From assembly GCF_024741795.1 (NCBI RefSeq), contig NZ_CP102950.1:1302001-1366000 (forward strand): 64,000 nt of DNA, read 5' to 3'. A program made the translations under genes and the position numbers. The notes beneath the pieces are model-generated. The model was not told the origin of the DNA. It ran no database searches and saw nothing but the letters and a program-made list of their open reading frames with translations. Each line of letters begins with the position of its first letter. The stretch's first letter is position 1. Positions 62,657 to 64,000 of this stretch are shown in pieces. This stretch comes from Arthrobacter sp. CJ23. Its GTDB lineage: Bacteria > Actinomycetota > Actinomycetes > Actinomycetales > Micrococcaceae.

Positions 62657-63642
62657 CGGGCACCTCCGGGAGTGGCGTCTCCCGGAGAAGAGAGCGGAAC
62701 GGCGCCCGGGCCGGGGACCCGGCTGCGGTCCGGCGGCGCGAGCCATTCCTGCCCCTGGCCCAGGGCCACCACGCTGTCCATCATGTCCCCGCCGCGGATG
62801 GCCCCGGCCTCGGCCTCCGTGGGTGCCGTCAGGAACCACGCCTCGTAGTGGTCATCCAGCACGCCGTGGGCCTCGGGCAGCCAGGCGGTGAAGAGGGGCT
62901 TGCTCTCCACCCGCAGCTTCTTCAGGGGCGCGACGCCGGGCGCGTCGCCGAGGATGAGGCGCGCCTTGGCCTGCCCGCCAAGGGCGATGTCGCCGGTGGC
63001 TTCAAAGTAGATGTCCGATTTCCAGAGCATGCCGCGGAAAGCACAGTAGTTGGAGGCGGCGAGCTTCAGGGGCAGTCCAAGCGGGGCGGGTCGTTCGATT
63101 TCGATGTAGCAGCCCAGCACGCCGTCCTGCTCGTACTGGGCCGAGACCGTGGTGTCCGTGACCACGAAGTCCAGATTGGCCTGGTGCTTGGGCATGCCCC
63201 AGATGCCCTTGCCGCCTTTGACCGAGACCTCGGTGCTGACGGGCAGGTCCACCACGAACTGGCCCAGCTTGAAGGTCTTCTGGAAGATCAGCGGGAGGAT
63301 GGGCGGGGCGGGCCTGCTGCCGTGGGTGATGGCGATGGCCAGCGAGTATTCGATGTATTTGCCGATGTCCGTGGACTTGTAGTTGACCACCGTGACCACC
63401 AGCAGGCCCTTGCCGCCCAGGCTGAACGGGCGCATTTCCCGGCCCGGCAGGATGGCGGCCGCGGCCCGCTTGTTGATGGGGAACGCTGCCATGAGCACGG
63501 GGGAATCGTCCGAGTTCACGGGCATCAGGTATTTGATGCCGTCCACGCGGGCGTGCTGGCCGCGCAGCCGCTCCTGGCGGCGGGGGACCGGGGAGGGCAT
63601 GCGCCTGAGCAGCGGGGCAAGCAGCTGGGTGAGGTTTTTCAT
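62653..63642 (-). CDS. Acetoacetate decarboxylase family protein
   Basis: A 329-residue protein of the acetoacetate decarboxylase superfamily. The core includes VDGIKYLMPVNSDDSPVLMA, FPINKRAAAAILPG, a Tyr-rich strand and the family segment GKGIWGMPKHQANLDF, whose lysine sits where acetoacetate decarboxylases carry their reactive lysine region. Superfamily members include decarboxylases and aldolases acting on keto acids, and lipid-operon members of unknown activity. ATG 63642 overlaps the stop of the alpha/beta-hydrolase-like gene. The C-terminal 30 residues are Pro/Gly-rich. Confidence 0.82.
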   Translation of the reverse strand: MKNLTQLLAPLLRRMPSPVPRRQERLRGQHARVDGIKYLMPVNSDDSPVLMAAFPINKRAAAAILPGREMRPFSLGGKGLLVVTVVNYKSTDIGKYIEYSLAIAITHGSRPAPPILPLIFQKTFKLGQFVVDLPVSTEVSVKGGKGIWGMPKHQANLDFVVTDTTVSAQYEQDGVLGCYIEIERPAPLGLPLKLAASNYCAFRGMLWKSDIYFEATGDIALGGQAKARLILGDAPGVAPLKKLRVESKPLFTAWLPEAHGVLDDHYEAWFLTAPTEAEAGAIRGGDMMDSVVALGQGQEWLAPPDRSRVPGPGAVPLSSPGDATPGGAR

Positions 63643-64000
63643 GAGTTCAGCTCCTGGACTCTGTTTAACTCGTCGACGATGATCGGAAAGGTGTCCTGCC
63701 AGGCCCGGGCGCCGAAGAACACGTCCAGATGGCCGTAGCCGGGGATGAGGTGCAGCGAGTCCTTGCCGGGGCGGTGCTGCTGGAAGAAGTCGAAGGTCCG
63801 CTCCTGGCTCTCGGGCAGGAAGCACAGGTTGTCCTGCCCGGCCAGGAAGGCGAACCGCGCGTCCGTCTTCGGCGCCTGCGCCACGAAGTTCTCCGGCAGT
63901 TCCGGGTGGCTCCCGGCGGCCACCATGTGCCCGGCCCGGATGCTGCGGCCCATTTCCTCGAAGAACGTCATGGGCACCTCGGCGAACTCGCCCTTCAGCC
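63639..64000 (-). CDS. Alpha/beta-hydrolase domain protein, C-terminal fragment
   Basis: The last 120 codons of a gene that continues past the right edge. GHMVAAGSHPELPENFVAQ leads into a strand FAFLAGQDNLCFLPESQERTF (in two segments) with the acid-residue position and HLIPGYGHLDVFFGARA with the likely catalytic histidine (GHLD). This is the C-terminal part of an alpha/beta hydrolase. In related actinobacteria such a domain is often fused to, or next to, a GMC oxidoreductase of cholesterol-oxidase type, which the window cannot show. Its stop overlaps the next gene (ATGA). Confidence 0.7.
   Translation of the reverse strand, partial: LKGEFAEVPMTFFEEMGRSIRAGHMVAAGSHPELPENFVAQAPKTDARFAFLAGQDNLCFLPESQERTFDFFQQHRPGKDSLHLIPGYGHLDVFFGARAWQDTFPIIVDELNRVQELNS

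Noticed and set aside
61767..62663. 298-residue version of the small membrane protein starting at 62663
   Set aside because: The upstream two thirds overlap the 160-residue membrane protein in another frame and read as His/Arg-rich shadow; the ATGA overlap at 62177 marks the real start.

Overview
The window is a gene-dense, GC-rich actinobacterial chromosome segment. Gene content and small Micrococcaceae-type families (SCO4848, DUF5719, DUF3499, DUF2505, TIGR03089, a WhiB regulator, an RpfB-type resuscitation factor) point to Arthrobacter, Pseudarthrobacter or a close relative. No rRNA, prophage, insertion sequence or CRISPR array is visible. One tRNA (Gln) is present. Almost everything is coding and mostly housekeeping. 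The places that depart from this are a 586-bp gene-free inverted-repeat element (34891-35476), a regulator/glycosyltransferase block (40.6-47.7 kb), a lone gingipain-fold-like protein (56.5-58.2 kb), and a tightly overlapped lipid operon at the right edge.

Layout. 0-2 kb: an LCP-type protein (partial), purE and purK on the minus strand. 2.2-3.4 kb: a GtrA membrane protein and a TIGR03089 protein, convergent. 3.8-12.4 kb: a WhiB regulator, a giant family-2 glycosyltransferase, DUF5719, a degenerate metallopeptidase-family protein, DUF3499, a Trm112-like protein and ahcY. This order recalls the M. tuberculosis whiB2/Rv3259/Rv3258c/manB/manA/sahH neighbourhood, but manB and manA are not here. 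12.5-17 kb: an L,D-transpeptidase, an RDD protein, a SpoIIM-like protein and a DUF1461 membrane protein. 17-20.6 kb: an acyl-CoA ligase and a protein O-mannosyltransferase. From 20.6 kb the order resembles M. tuberculosis Rv1002c-Rv1020: pmt, rsmI, tatD, rpfB, rsmA(ksgA), ispE, TetR, glmU, prs, rplY, pth and mfd. Several blocks interrupt that order: gabD plus a MoxR/DUF58/transglutaminase operon, an ABC-F ATPase, and LAL-type LuxR regulators with a glycosyltransferase, sufSU and nhaA. 55.6-64 kb: a DUF457 membrane hydrolase, a DUF6345-like protein, a small membrane protein, deoC, a short FAD oxidoreductase, and an operon of alpha/beta hydrolase, acetoacetate-decarboxylase-like protein, two small membrane proteins and a patatin.

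Functional themes are cell-wall and envelope work (LCP, giant GT2, O-mannosyltransferase, L,D-transpeptidase, RpfB, GlmU), nucleotide and methyl metabolism (PurE/K, Prs, AhcY, DeoC), ribosome and RNA maintenance (RsmI, RsmA, L25, Pth, ABC-F) and DNA repair coupling (Mfd). A recurring regulatory theme can be read directly: at least nine starts are preceded by a TANNNT box ending 6-8 nt before a GTG or ATG, the signature of leaderless transcripts. One of these drives a 17-codon ORF whose stop overlaps the glmU start. Start codons were chosen by Shine-Dalgarno position, ATGA overlaps or these leaderless boxes, because open frames in this GC-rich DNA often extend well upstream of the real genes.
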